A DNA stretch of 64,000 nt, from contig MCGE01000062.1 in NCBI GenBank assembly GCA_002105175.1, positions 19,708 to 83,707 of the forward strand, written 5' to 3'. Below the pieces are notes generated by a model. That model searched no databases. It saw nothing but the letters and a program-made list of their open reading frames with translations, and was not told where the DNA came from. The DNA is from Absidia repens (lineage: Eukaryota; Mucoromycota; Mucoromycetes; Mucorales; Cunninghamellaceae). The translations under genes were made by a program, and so were the position numbers. Below are positions 24,761-37,592 of the stretch, one piece after another (the first letter of the stretch is position 1; each line of letters begins with the position of its first letter).

Positions 24761-25450
24761 TTTCAAATGCCGCACACGTGAATATTTATTTTTTCTCTCC
24801 CGCCTTTTTTTCCTCTCTCTCTTTCTTCCCATTTTCTTTTTTTCCTTCACCATTCAACTCGTTTGATATTCTAGCATTCGTAGATTAGTGTCAGGACTAG
24901 TTTAGACAGGTTTTCATTTCAGGGATTACAACATCCATGGGGAACCCCTTTCATTTTGGATTCAGGATTTGGAACCCACCATTGCATGGCTTTTTGGAGC
25001 CTCCATTAGCTTAGTTTAGTGTTAGTTTGTCCATGGTTTGTATCTACATTTGAATAAGCGTCTTTCTTTTGAAAACTTTCAATAAAAAATGTTCCATTAG
25101 TCTCTTCCTCATCTCTTATGGGAGAGATCCTCTTTTTACTACCATCACACTATTTCTTGATTCATGGCAATCGTTGTTGAGCTTCAATAACATATGTCTT
25201 TTTAGTCAATCTCATGTATTGTACATTATTTTAGATCCCCTTTTTTAAAATTGTCTTATCGGTTGGCGTTGACCATTCTTAAAAATTCACTTTAGTCTCC
25301 CCGTGCGCTCTCTCCAATAGATTTTCCATTAAATTCACTTACTACAATGGGCCTGTCGTTTTTAGTTTTAGTATATACTAATGTGCTTCAATAAAACATT
25401 CGCCTTTATTAACCATTATCCGGTCCATCAAATATTATAAAATATTAACA
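24761..25450 (+). repeat. Dispersed repeat family, full-length copy
   Basis: Starts TTTCAAATGCCGCACACGTG, has a T/C tract, then TTAGTGTCAGGACTAG and the core with CATGGGGAACCCCTTTC near 24940-24956. In this copy the core has an almost perfect GGGGAACCCC palindrome. Its tail has TAAAAAATG and a final CTTCAATAAAACATTC. Family as at 953-1632. Confidence 0.75.
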
Positions 25451-26340
25451 ATAGCTCTATGAGTAACTTATCAGGGTATTTTCCATGCATTATTTACTAG
25501 ACAGCTTCAGGCATGTTTCTGTTTTTATCGGACTTGATCGATAGTTATCACGCTACTTATGTATGGCGTCCACATGTTTTTTCATTTTTAAGTTATCATG
25601 CCACTTTTTTTTTCATGATTATGATAACGGTGATATTATATGTTTTTCCCATGTCTTCTTCTGAAACGAACAAAATAAATGGGCAGATCATTATTCAAGT
25701 TGTCAGCCCTACAGTGATAAAAATGAACCTTTTTTTTATTCGAGATAATTTTCCAAAAAAGTCAACAAGGCCCATGCCACTATGTGGTCATATAGTGTGT
25801 ATTCTAAAATTAAAATGATCCCTGGTTGAACGAAGATTTACACCCTGTAACCCATTTTGATACCTTAAAGATACACACACACCACTCTTTTTGTCTACCA
25901 CCCACCCCCTGTTTTCTTTGATTTCTATGGAGAACACAAGGGTGTTGTGGTCTTTATTATTATCAAATTATCCAAGATGCCCATATTACGCCCACTAAAC
26001 TATGAATCCCCCCCCTCCATAATTGTTTGATCGTCATTATTATTATCATGATATGATAACCCCATCCCTGACCGTCATGTTCCATAAAGACAAAAAAGAA
26101 AAACAAAATCAATCATGTGGTAAAGTTGGAGGGAGTTTTTTTTTTTTATTTCGTAAAAAAATCAAAAAGAAATATAATGTAAAAAAGTGAGTAAGGTGGT
26201 AATACACTAAAAAAGGAGAAGGAGAGAGATATACTATAATTAAAAAAGGAAAGGAGAGGAAGGAGAGGAAGGAGAGAAAACGATTGTAAACAGTGGGTAA
26301 TAATAGCAAAACTAATAGTGATGATTGTAATAAATAGAGA
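25451..26340. other. Intergenic, no gene seen
   Basis: AT-rich with a purine-rich GGAGAGGAA array near 26230-26275 that lies just beyond the 3' end of the minus-strand gene at 26341. A 101-codon plus-strand frame near 25513 is mostly hydrophobic low-complexity codons without splice support and was not called. Confidence 0.4.
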
Positions 26341-28501
26341 TTATAAAAAAAATTGGGTATACTGTCGGCTTGAGGAGTGTACGACCATTTCATTGAGTTT
26401 GTATTCATTGAGTTCTTGTTTGATTTGTAAAGCCAGTACCGGAGTCAGTCCATGGCAGGTCACTTGAGTATCACATCGACGGTCATAGTCTTTGGAACCA
26501 AACGTATCGTGTACTTGAATGGTAGTGTTGAATCGTGTCTTTGCACCTTTCTTTCCTGAGGAGACAAATGTAGGTGCCGTTTTCGTTGTTGTTGTTTTGC
26601 GCCCATCATGTTGTTGCTGACCTACTACTACATCGGATGGTGCCATCATACATGTTGAGATATCGTCATCGTCATCACATTCAGAGATCAAAGATGTATT
26701 GCTTTTCGACGCAGGGCGTAGACCTGGTGACCCATGTTGGAGAAAGGTGGGACGTGCCATATGTCGGGCGGAAGGAAGTCCAAAATAGTCTTGTTGTTGG
26801 CTGGAGGAATCTATTTTTGGAGACGCTGATCTGATTTGCTTCTTCCTACTTCCCCCATACCGTTGCTGCTGTTGTTGATGGGAATAGGATGATGATGATA
26901 AAAGTGATGCAGGTCGTGAGGACGAGGAGAAGGAGGAGGAGGAACAAGAAGTATCCGGTGCTGCTGCGATAGTAGTAGAAGACGAAGATGCAGGAGATGG
27001 AAGATCGGCATCAAACTCATTCTTTGGTCGCAAGGTGGAATGTCGGTGCGAGCGACCTGAAATGGACGAAGCAGGGGAAGGAGGTGCCACAACTATAAAA
27101 TTAATAATAGTAATAATAGTAATAATAATAATAAAAAGGAATGTAAGTATACGTCCATCATGAAGCCCAACGTCAACTTCCCATCAGTCATTCTATTGCT
27201 TACCTTTTGTTTCGCCATGCACTGATGAATCCCTTTGATTTTTTGATGCTTGTCGTAGTTGGCCATCCATACTAGAGGAAACAGATACAGATTTTGATGA
27301 TTTCCGAAACAAATTTGTCCATGAGGATTTCGAAGAGCTGACCGTATTTGTTGTCATGACCGAAGAAGCACAGGACACCATAGATGGAGATCGCCGTAAA
27401 GTTGAAGAGTATGAGTCGTAGTGTTGTTTGTTTGCGCCGCTAAAGACACCACGAATTCTTTTTGATAAGGAGGGCTTGTTGTTGCTGCTACCAGATGTGG
27501 ACATAGTAAAGGATGAGATAGAAGAAGCAGATGAATGAATAGGCGCATTGGTGAAACTTGTTGTATCTGACGTTGTTTTGACCGAAGAAGATGCAGCCGA
27601 GTTATGTGAGTAGATAGACGATCGCCAAGTACCAGAATCATCCACCAAGGAAGGAACAGGTGAGCTAGAACGTTGTCGCTGTTGATATTGCTGTTGTCGA
27701 GAGTTTGAGGCGTTGGTGGCTAATGAGGATGATGAAGAGCTGTTCAGAGTGGAAGAACGTACACGAGGTGCAGAAGTGGAAGGTGTCATTCTGGTTTTGG
27801 AATCACGGTGCGTGTCTGCTGTAGCTGGCCTTGTTTTTCGTGCAGCCGATCGGTGATTGGTTCCTGAAGTATGATGATGAGAATGATGATGTGGCTTTTG
27901 TGACAATCCATTGTAACCCATCTGATTTTGCTTTTGACATTGTAAAATAAGCTGCTGCTGCTGCTGATACTGTAATTGCTGGTAATGGGCGTATGAGACA
28001 TTGTGGCCATAATAGTCATTTACGTTTGTCGGAGTGGTATCCTTCTCTATCCATGGGTCTTCTTGATGATGTTGTAACATCGTAAAGTTGGGTGACATAC
28101 AAGGATACGTTACTGGCATCTAAAAATATAATAAAAAGATGTGAGTTGGTATAGAAAGAGTAAAAGATGGGATTTGGTCGGAGAATGAATAACAGCGCAA
28201 GCGCATGGACAGAAAAAGATAACAAAAGGAGATAAAGATAAACTTTCGGGGGAAAGGGGAGATGTGATACTACTAATGGTAACAAAATTGCAAGAAGGGG
28301 AGGAAGAAGACAAGAAGAGAGGGGGCACGGGGGATGTGTATTTACCTGTTGATTCACTTGCAATTTACGGGACATAAACCTTGCCAAAGAGATATCATCA
28401 TCGTCATTATCGTCATATTGTCGAGGTTGCTCTTGTGGCTGTTGTTTATAATCTGACGTGGAAGTTGCTGTAGTTGTTGGCGCTAGAGTAGCTGCAGACA
28501 T
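26341..28501 (-). CDS. Low-complexity fungal protein with conserved-looking C-terminal motif
   Basis: Three exons, complement(26341..27092, 27204..28119, 28346..28501), close in frame to 607 residues. I cannot name it firmly. Most of the chain is disordered: Ser runs, Gln runs, poly-Asp at the N-terminus, and basic patches such as LSKRIRGVFSG and WTNLFRKSSKS. The last 70 residues differ: RFNTTIQVHDTFGSKDYDRR, then LTPVLALQIKQELNEYKL and a closing VHSSSRQYTQFF. That block is compact and charged, and it resembles a C-terminal box I associate with fungal cytoskeleton or polarity-related disordered proteins; this is recall, not a search result. No membrane span or signal peptide. A run of phosphorylatable Ser-Pro sites suggests kinase control. 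Confidence 0.75.
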
Positions 28502-30280
28502 TTGAATGTGAAGAGGAAGACAAAGAATGAGACCAAATAACGTGACAAACAACAATAAGGTACGTGCTGAGAATTCAAATAAATATATATGTCTATGTAT
28601 ATAGAAAAGATGTTGCCAAAGGGAAAAAAAAGAAGACAATCAAGGGTATGTATGAAGGATTGATATAAAGAAGAAACGGAGAGGAAGGTGGTACGAAAAA
28701 AAAGTATACTAATAGTACAAACGAGGTGGGGGTATATATGATAAAAATATGGTTTCAAACTGATACGTCTAAGCCTTAAGGTATATATACTAAATAGAAA
28801 AAGCAATTTTTGTTTTGAGTGTTTGGAAGGGAAAAAAAAGAAAACAGGAAAAGAAAGAAAGAGACAAAAAAATAAAAATAAAATAAAATGAGAGCTATAT
28901 TGAGAACCATTTTCAAACCCCGGAGTCAAAACGACAACACTGCATCCGTGTAACAGTGGATCGTGTTATTTCAAACAAACTATCCTATCGTAAATCTAGT
29001 AGCTATTATTTAGTACAATTCCTGTTGAGCATTGCAAGAGTACATACCCTAAATTCAGTCCCATTCAAGAAAAGCTTCACAATGAAAACATGCTAATATA
29101 ATGAGAATTTTTTAAAAATAGAAATCCTTGGGCTTTTAGCTCTTTTCCTCTATCGCGTGATCTACATTTGACAATACAATATACTGTAATCATTGGTAAT
29201 ATTCAAAACAAATAAGCTAACCATGTTGCTGTATAATCGTCGATTTAAATTCCTAAATCAAGTAACGTCAATCATTTTCTATCCCCCTTCCCCCCCCTCC
29301 CCTTCTCCTCCTCCTTACCTATTGGACGATATTTTCCACAATTCCCCAGAACAATAAAATAGTAAAAATGCTGTATATTTACATTAATCAAATAATCAAA
29401 AATAACATAAAAGAAAGATAGTTTTATTGAGTAGAATATGTATAAATATGACAATAACAGAGAGAGAAATGTATAAGTAACTAACGCCAATATATGTTAT
29501 GTATATAGATGTGTACAATAAATATTGTTATTATTGAATAAAGAAAGGGGAAAACTTATATCTATTGTTGGTCTTATCAGTACCACCAGATTCGTTTCTT
29601 TTTTGAGGATCGTATTTTGCGTGTCAAATGAGAGCCATCTTGACATATAACTAGAGCGCCAGCATCATCCATACAGTATTAGTAGAGTCCTACAGCAATG
29701 CAAAGATGCCAAGCATAGTATCATATTGGTTGGTTTACCTTTTTTTAACTTGATAGTATCTCACTTGATGAGTAGCACATGTAACTTTTTTGTATTTTCA
29801 GAGTATTTTTGTTTTAGAAATAGTCCTTCCTTCCTGCACTATTTAATAAAATACATCAGCTAGCGAGCAATTCACTTTTATCGCACAAATCGATACGGTA
29901 AGGTACTGTGCCCATTATATATATATATATATCTTACGTCTTAATTTCCATAAAATACTTGATTTGTGAGCTTTCAATATCCATCTTTGGTAAACCGCCA
30001 AAAAAAAAAAAAAAAAAAAAAAAAAAGGTGGGCAACCGGCATTTCAATATTTCCAAAAGGAGTGACATGCACTTCCAGGTACGCATTCATCAATCAATAT
30101 CAAGCAACACCACAATGAATTCTAAATAAACTTGTGACAAAATTTCTTTTATTCAGCAATCACATCAAAATCAATACAAAGCAGACCAATAAATATATAA
30201 AGTTATATAATATATACAAAAAAGATAAATAACACTGTGTGAAAAGGAGAGGGAGGGAGAGACGCAATAACTACATATAT
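28502..30280. other. Intergenic, no gene seen
   Basis: About 1.8 kb between the start of the 28.5-kb minus gene and the end of PAT1. A/T homopolymers (A26 at 30000-30026) and TA runs (29917-29932) are present. TTTATT near 30148 is a possible PAT1 poly(A) signal on the minus strand. No structured RNA recognised. Confidence 0.4.
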
Positions 30281-33200
30281 CTAAGAGTGCCCAGTTTGTT
30301 CGAGAGACTCATCACCGAGAGACAAATTTGACCACAATTCATTCACGACAGGGTATGCTCCTTGAATAGCATAGGGTACCGGGACACGATTTCTTTCCAA
30401 GTCAGAGATTGTTTTCATTGTCACAGATACCGTTTCTCTGTCATATTTAAGATCAATAAGTAAACAGTTACGTACAAGTACATGTTCATCTTATTCTCCT
30501 TACCTATAGGCATTAGCCATAAGCTCTTTTTGTTGGGGATTACAACACCCTACCATAGAATTCAATAGCATCCAAACTCCAAGATTGTCCAGGTGAGCCA
30601 TATTTTTGATGAGTGAAGACGATTCCATTGCCTTGTCAAAGTAAGATCCAAATGATGTCCTCCATTGTTTACAATCCGATTCTTGTTGATACTGTTGTTG
30701 TTGCTGTTTTCCCATGGCATGGAAAAGAAGCGTTCCCAGAAAGCGATGTCCAGTCTATTAAGCCCGTTTGCAAAAATGTCAGTGTTTTGCGTTTGCGATT
30801 CCATTGAATAAAATGATCATTCATAATAAAGTCTTACCGTTGTACCAAGAAGCAACTTAAAATCAGGGTGGTTTGATGCAGAGGATAGGATTTGACTGAT
30901 GTAAGACAATGAGGCACCGAATAAAATGTGTTCCAAGCAGCCACTTATAGAAGGATGTATATAATCCACATTTTGCCGCTGATGTTGTGGTTGCTGCTGC
31001 TGCTGATGAGATCCATGTGCATCAGTAGAGTTCGTTGGTAGCAGTGATGGTGGTAGGATATCAACAAAATAATAGGCAATGGTGGTCATCAGGATTTGGC
31101 GCTGAGAGTCATTCAGGTGCGGAACTAGGCGACCAATCAAAGACATTCCTTTGTTCACTTTTAAAATAGATATCACAGTAGGTGAACTATATAAGAAAAC
31201 ATGTTAGCAATGTTGATGGGGTGGATGTTTGATATCAACATTTACCTTTGATCCATGGCAAGAATTTCCCAGATTTTCGACATGGTTTCTTGTCTTGTGG
31301 TTGATGCGGATGGTGCTGAGTTGTGAATCGACGGTATTGCTCCATTCACTTCCCGGTAAGATTGTTCCACTTGCAAGACCAAAAAATAGATAGATTCGAT
31401 GGTTTTCAAAAGTTGTTGGTGGTCGTTTTTGGATCTCTTCTTGTCATCCTGGAATGGTCCATCTACTCAATAATAATAATAATAATAAATCAATGCTATG
31501 TAAATGATCTAATACCTACTTTTTATTATTCTTCATTTTACCTTTAGGAATATCATGATTTTGAATAACCTGATCAAGTACCTTGTCCAAAGTAGCACAA
31601 TTATCCTCTCCAAAATCACTGGATTGATGGTACACCATTGGGTTACTGATGGTTGCCGCTTGATTGATGACAGGAGGAGCATTTGATTGACCGCCATGAT
31701 GTGCAGTATACATGTGATAATAAAAATCGTCAGGCGTGTGTTGATTTGAATCTGCAAGTTTCGACCGTTCAATCTGATCAATGTACTTGATGTTTTTTGC
31801 TGTCATCAATCCATCATAAGAATCCTTAAGTAAAAAAAAAAAAAAAGGAAGTTAAAAGCTGCCCTTTGTTTAATCCATTTCTATTACGTTACCTTTCCAT
31901 CATCTTCCTTTTGTTTGATTTCTTGCTCCGTGGTCATATTGGGTTTATGAATAGTTGTTGTAGAGGTATGTTGAAGGGCCGCATTACTAGCATGGCTTGC
32001 CGATTGAGCTTGCTGTAGTTGCTGCTGTTGCTGTTGATGATGTTTTTGGAAGAAAGAATTGATATCAACTGGCGGCTGCTGTGTTGTTGCTGCACCAGCT
32101 GGTCCTCGAGAGGTGGATGGTTGCTGTTGTTGTCGTTGTTGATGCTTTTGAAAGAAGGAATTGATATCAACTGGCACTTGTTTCGAGGATTGATTTTGGA
32201 ACGATAAAGTTGTTGATGACTGTTGCTGTTGCTGTTGCTGCTGAGAGAGGCCCGGTAAAAGTTGATATAGCAAGTTCTTGTTAGGAGATCGTTGTTGTTG
32301 ACCCATGCCAGCTTCAATGTCGGCTACGCTGTATACAGCAGGTTGGGTGGGATCACTGGCTTCGGTGTGGTTTTGTCCATTCACATCCATTTCTTGGACC
32401 TTGGGCATGGAAGAAGGAGGTTGACCTGTTTCTGATGCAGCTAACGGTAGTAATTGATGTGTTTTTTTCGTGTCATTTCCAGCCTGGGTAGTGGTGGTGA
32501 TGCTTCGAACGTTAACATCAGTATCCATAGCACGCTTGCTTGTTTCCGCGGGAACATTGTGTTCTTGAGGTACACTTCCTGACAAAATCGACGCAAAAGA
32601 TATCCCTAGATAATAATAATAATAAAATATGAGAATAGAAAAAAATAAGAGATGCAAACGTTTTATATATATTTGATAGTACCTGTAGATATTTCACGGC
32701 TGATAGGTGGCGGGTTGACCCTACGAGTGATTTTTTTCATTTGATTGGCAGGTTTGCCAGTCTCGCCAGCCTAAGTATAATTAAAGTCAAACTCAGTATA
32801 GGGATATAAATGATAAAACAATATAAAGCTCACCATGTGCGACTTGGAGCCATAAGATGGGCCAGCAAAAGGATCCTTATTCCAGAGATTTGGTTGGGAT
32901 TGCTTAAAGCTACCTATTTGTTTTCAAAAGAAGCAACATGGTCAACCTATGTCATATGCAAATAGTGTATGTGTTTGTGAGCACCTTCTTTTGTCCGTGG
33001 TCCAGGTTTTTTAACCCCAAAGGCCTCTTCTTCAAAGGTAGTCGACGTGAAGTTTTCAATATCGGCGGCAAATTCAAATTCTGACACAAAAGAAAAAAAA
33101 AAAAAAAAAACAGGGTTCATATCGGCATACGTGTTATTATGATGGGAAGATAATATTTACCTAGCGTGTCACCAGTTTCTTCAAACTCAATAGCACCATC

Positions 33201-33350
33201 AAGTTCGTGCTCTTCTTCCGAGTGGTCAACATCAAGTTCATCACGTAGTGTGGAGAAATCAAAAACTTCCATGTTGGTATCGTCGTTTAGCACCAGTGGT
33301 TGCGTGTGTTGAGATGTAAGAGAGTTTGGGGGGTTCGCGCTAAGTGACAT
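30281..33350 (-). CDS. PAT1: PAT1, mRNA decapping activator
   Basis: Ten exons close in frame: complement(30281..30437, 30504..30754, 30838..31186, 31246..31462, 31542..31824, 31893..32605, 32683..32770, 32834..32913, 32985..33080, 33161..33350), 807 residues. Pat1 links the Lsm1-7 ring on deadenylated mRNA to Dcp1/Dcp2 and Dhh1 in P-bodies, promoting decapping and translational repression. The N-terminus is acidic and Phe-rich (VFDFSTLRDELD). The middle is Gln-rich with two copies of PVDINSFFQKHQQ. Conserved parts are DDFYYHMYTAHHG near the mid-domain and the C-terminal helical fold with LLKTIESIYFLVLQVEQSY and ISILKVNKGMSLIGRLVPHL. A possible 5'-UTR intron (GTAAGTG near 33432 to an AG near 33360) sits before the ATG. 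Aurora kinase begins 0.2 kb further along on the same strand. Identification rests on the C-terminal blocks. Confidence 0.85.
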
Positions 33351-33571
33351 TCTGTAGTTCCTATCAAATCATATAAAGCAACACATAGGTAAGATAAGTT
33401 CATATATATATATATATAGAACGGACACTTACCAAAAACAAGAAAAAATAGGGAAGTGTATTGAATAAAAAAGCAAAAGTCAAAGAAGGCAAGCAAAACA
33501 AAAAATCAAATTGATATTGACCAGAGACGGAGTTTAAAGAACGGGGAAAAGTAAAAAAAAAAGATAGGGTT

Positions 33572-34967
33572 TTATTGATGTGATGAGCTACTATTGCTAA
33601 GATGTTGATATCGTTTAATAAATGGGTGCTCTAAAACTTCTCGTAAAGGTATTCGTCGAGATGACTTGTATTGTAATAGCTATAAGAGAAAAATATGATC
33701 AATATACTTTTAATATGCTATATATAATTTGGAAGGGGGGAGTTACCTTTTGTATAAGATCCCTTGCTTCTTTACTGACGAAGTCAGGATATGTCACATC
33801 CACGTGTATTATTCGTTGGTAAGTTTCCATCTTTCCATCAGCATCTTCAAACGGCGGTTTTCCACAAATCATTTCATAAAGGAGTACACCAAGTGACCAT
33901 ATATCTGCATTCACATCATGATTCTTGCCTTCGATCATTTCAGGTGGTAAATAATCCAAGGTTCCGCACAGCGTACTTCTTCGGGACCTGCGAATAAAGA
34001 ATTGAAGTCAGTCTATTGATATGTCTCCGTCCCCTTTTCCCCTTTAAGTATTTACTCTTGAACATCCGTTTTCACAGACCAGCCAAAATCAGCAATTTTC
34101 AATTCACCGTTGAGACCAAGTAACAGGTTTTCAGGTTTGATATCACGATGGATCACTCGTTTGTGATGTAGGTAGAGTAATGCATTTGCCAATTGTGCAA
34201 CGTACTAATCCAAAAACAGAGCGAGTTAAAATGAACGTCAAATTCAGTTTCCTACCATGTTGACATTATTACCTTTGCCGCCACCGATTCCATAAACCGT
34301 TTTTTTTGTTTGCAGTTCCTTGTATAATTCACCTTTGGACGCAAATTCAATAATCAGAAACACCCGAGTTTCGTCATGAAAGTAGCCATAAAGTCGTAGA
34401 ATATTGGGATGCCTAAATATAAAACGAGCCATAGTTTCATTAAGGATGAATTAAATAGACACTAACAGAGGAGGGAGTGGCACTTGACCAACTTACCGTA
34501 AAGAGCTTTGTATTTCCACTTCTCGCCGTAGTTGACGTTCCACGTGCCCCGCCATGATTTCCGACTTATATAGCACCTTGAGAGCAATAATATAACCACT
34601 TTGTTTTTCCCTTGCTAGATAAACATGACCAAAGTTACCGTGTCCCAGTTCGCGACCTATTTCAAAGTCATTTAGTGTCCACTGTTTGTACGGTTGCTGT
34701 GTTGGTCTAAATTTTAAGAAAAAGAAAACATGGTAGATCAGTTCCATAACCTATAGTAACTAAATCCGTTCGTTCTTCATTTTGTTGTTGTATATATTAC
34801 TTTGTATGTCGTGTCGCATCCCCTCCAAGTCGCTTTTTTGGTAATGGTTTTTGTTGTTGTTGTTGAGGATCATGGCTGCCATCTTGTTGTTTGGGTCGTG
34901 GCACCTTTCTTGCTCCAATGGATGATTTTTTTGATGATAAGGGTCGACTTGCTTTTGCGGTGCTCAT
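33572..34967 (-). CDS. Aurora kinase (Ark1/Ipl1-like), frame interrupted by one base
   Basis: Exons complement(33572..33679, 33747..33987, 34056..34204, 34273..34412, 34497..34706, 34801..34967) total 1015 bases, one more than a multiple of three. Kinase landmarks are in order: [13 protein letters not shown] (P-loop), ALKVL (Lys), [20 protein letters not shown], and the Aurora-type T-loop [16 protein letters not shown]. Chromosomal passenger or spindle-pole Aurora phosphorylates kinetochore and histone H3 targets in mitosis. After [11 protein letters not shown] the expected continuation lies in the next frame, at a run of eight T at 34300-34307 where seven would keep the frame. Without a shift the ORF stops soon after exon 4 begins. 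Since Aurora is normally essential, a homopolymer base error is the simplest reading; a null allele with a paralogue elsewhere is the alternative. The N-terminal extension is short, basic and disordered. Confidence 0.93.
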
Positions 34968-36119
34968 GTATTTAGGTAAAAGAAAAGATGAATAAAGAGA
35001 ATGAAAGGGTAGGGGCGGGGGTGGGAGAGGGGACGAGGATAAAGCTGAAGTGGGAGGAGGCAGGGGAAGAAGAAGAAACACAAAATTGAAGATATATTTA
35101 ATCCCCGCCCGTGCTCATTTTTGGGCCAAATTAGGGGCACGGAACGATTCTGGACTTTGCTGTGAAAATCGACTCGCTGACCAAATAAACACAAACTCCT
35201 TCATTTTGGAAGACAACCAGTAATGCATCTAGAAGAACGATATATCTTGCAACATACAATTATGAAAAAATAAGTGCCGTTTGATTATGATATGTTAAAA
35301 CAATTATTAAAATTAGTACTGTATATGGTATACATTCCTTACGGTGCGTACAGTGCTTTGTACAGTGCTTTGCTAAAAAAAGCATCAATGTAATTTGCAT
35401 AAAAGTAAGTTTTGGGGCCTACGGAGCATCTCAGCAATAACGTCAAATTAACCTTAGTGTTGCAATTTCTTATATTCGACTTTTAAACATTCTTGCACAT
35501 TTTAAAAAATCGATAACGTACCGAGTGCCAGGGGAGGATCGGTTGAAGTGTAGTATTTTAATGAACTAGAGATACTCTCACGGTTTTGCGTCTTAATAGT
35601 CTACCATCGAGACTTTACTGACCTCATATTGGGCGCCATTTTTTTTTTTTTATTACGCCACATGCAAATAGAAATAAATAAATAATAACGAGGTGGATAG
35701 ATATATACAGTATGTCCAGTGTAGTAGACGTTACGCTGGCGACATGGTCTTTGTAGATTGATATAAATAGGAGATCTACAATAGGGTCACGTTTTATATC
35801 AAGTGACCCAGCATCGTTCATCCGTTACTAGGTCTTGAAGGGTGGGAAACTAAACATAAAGAAGCTAGAAAACGGTGTGAAATGCTTTATAGTAGCGTCA
35901 ACAAACATATCACGAATTAGATTCATTTAAATCATTGGTTCTGCAATCATATGACTATCTTTTATAGTCATTGAGCTATGGCTACCAACCAGTCCCTGAG
36001 TTTTTAGGGAATGGGAACGCCGTCATAGCAGATTAACTACGAAACAAATGTTTGAAAAGATATTGACAAAACAACTACAATAGCAGCATTGTTCATTATA
36101 TGGTCTGTCAGAAAATGGG
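34968..36119. other. Intergenic and Aurora 5' flank
   Basis: A purine-rich tract (34982-35075, C/T-rich on the sense strand) lies directly upstream of the Aurora ATG and is probably its 5' leader or promoter. A perfect 8-bp stem (ATGACTAT/ATAGTCAT, loop CTTTT) lies at 35951-35971. No gene was recognised. Confidence 0.4.
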
Positions 36120-36790
36120 TAATAAAATTCATCATTTATTGAAGCATATGGATAGATACTAATACTAAAGGAGAGGGGTTTATTGTACCAAGGGATTTAA
36201 TAGAAGGTTCTATAGGAGGAAGGAGGAAGTATGAGAGAGGTTAATGTGAGCTTTGAAAAAAAAAAAAATCAACACTAATATAAAGGGACAGTTGTAAAGT
36301 GGAACCTAGTATGCTACATAATGCTTGTGAAGTACCAAAGGGACATCCGCTGTTAAAATACAACAATAGTCAACATTAATCTAAAGGGGACTGACGACTG
36401 ACGGTAGTAAAAAAGGGATCTATTGTACAAGAGATGAAAGAGACTAATGAGGCATTTTTGTTTGAAGCAAGTAAAAATGAGACATGTTTTCTTGGTTTGT
36501 TGATACAAACTATGGACAAACCAACACAAAATTAAGCTAATGGAAATTCCAAAAGATCAACTAATGGTAGTTCAAAATCCTGAATCCAAAATGAAAGGAT
36601 TTCCCATGCATCTTGTCATCCTTGAGCTGTAAACCCTTCTAAATTAGTCCTGACACTATTCCAAGTCCAACGCATCCCCATAGAACTTGAATGGTGAAGA
36701 AAAAACGTTAAAAAAAAAGAGAAAGGAAAGAGAGAGCGGAAACAGAGCGGGAGGATAAAAAAAAGGGTTCACGTGCGCGGCATTTGAAAT
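36120..36790 (-). repeat. Dispersed repeat family, copy on minus strand
   Basis: On the minus strand it starts with TTTCAAATGCCGCGCACGTG at 36790, then has a pyrimidine tract, then the core GATGCATGGGAAATCC near 36595-36615 and an AATAAA-rich tail that ends near 36120 (CTTCAATAAATGATG). It matches the other full-length copies. Confidence 0.75.
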
Positions 36791-37592
36791 CTTCGTCATC
36801 TCTTTCCATTACAAAAAGGAAGCTTTTTTCACTTCTTTGCCCAACAATGAACATCAAACGATACCTTTATACTCATCGTCCTATTTGTTCTATTCTATCG
36901 ATGTCTATGTAACCAAAGTGGAACAATTCGGCCGGTTTAGTTTAGCTTGTCATTCACCATAGAGTGGCTTGCACTCTTTGATTGAACTAGATTTCCTTGC
37001 GTCATGTTTATTCCACGACCAAGATAGCAATATAATCCCCTTTTACTACAACCATTAAATTAAATAGTTCAGTCCAATTGCTATAATATATACATTTGAA
37101 TAAAACATGGCTTGCCTTTATACTCTCTACATCGTCTCTCATACGTTTAGTTTGGTTTGTTTTGTTGAACGGGTATAAAGACATTGTACAGTACATTGCA
37201 TATGCCTGTAGAAAAACGAAAGCTGATGTATTTGAGCAGAAAGAAAAGGGTCAGATGTCAAGTGTTTTTCACCGCTCCGTCGACTCTCTGTACACTGGAC
37301 TTCGAAGAATATGGGTTAAAAGAATTTCTTGTGTTTGAAAAAAATGGCCGTAGTTGACGCATGAAAGAAATGACCCAAAGAAATACTTTTATGAAAAGAT
37401 TCGCTGCAGTGATGGTATATGTCAAATAAGGCGAATAAGGGTTAGTTTGTTCTACATAATCATTTATATGTCTACATTTGTCAAGTTTTATTACAAAAAA
37501 TCAATATAAAAGGTGAGAGACCGATGAAAAAATAAATACTAACTACTACTACTATTACTACTACTACTATACTATACTACAGCCCGGATAAA
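36791..37592. other. Intergenic and eS26 3' flank
   Basis: No gene seen. TTTATT near 37486 is the likely minus-strand poly(A) signal for eS26. A short (ACT) run lies at about 37544-37570, immediately past the eS26 stop. Confidence 0.4.

Noticed and set aside
35941..35993. tRNA-like segment with a perfect 8-bp stem
   Set aside because: The loop is five bases, D and T arms are absent and the possible acceptor pairing is only four bases; it is just a hairpin.
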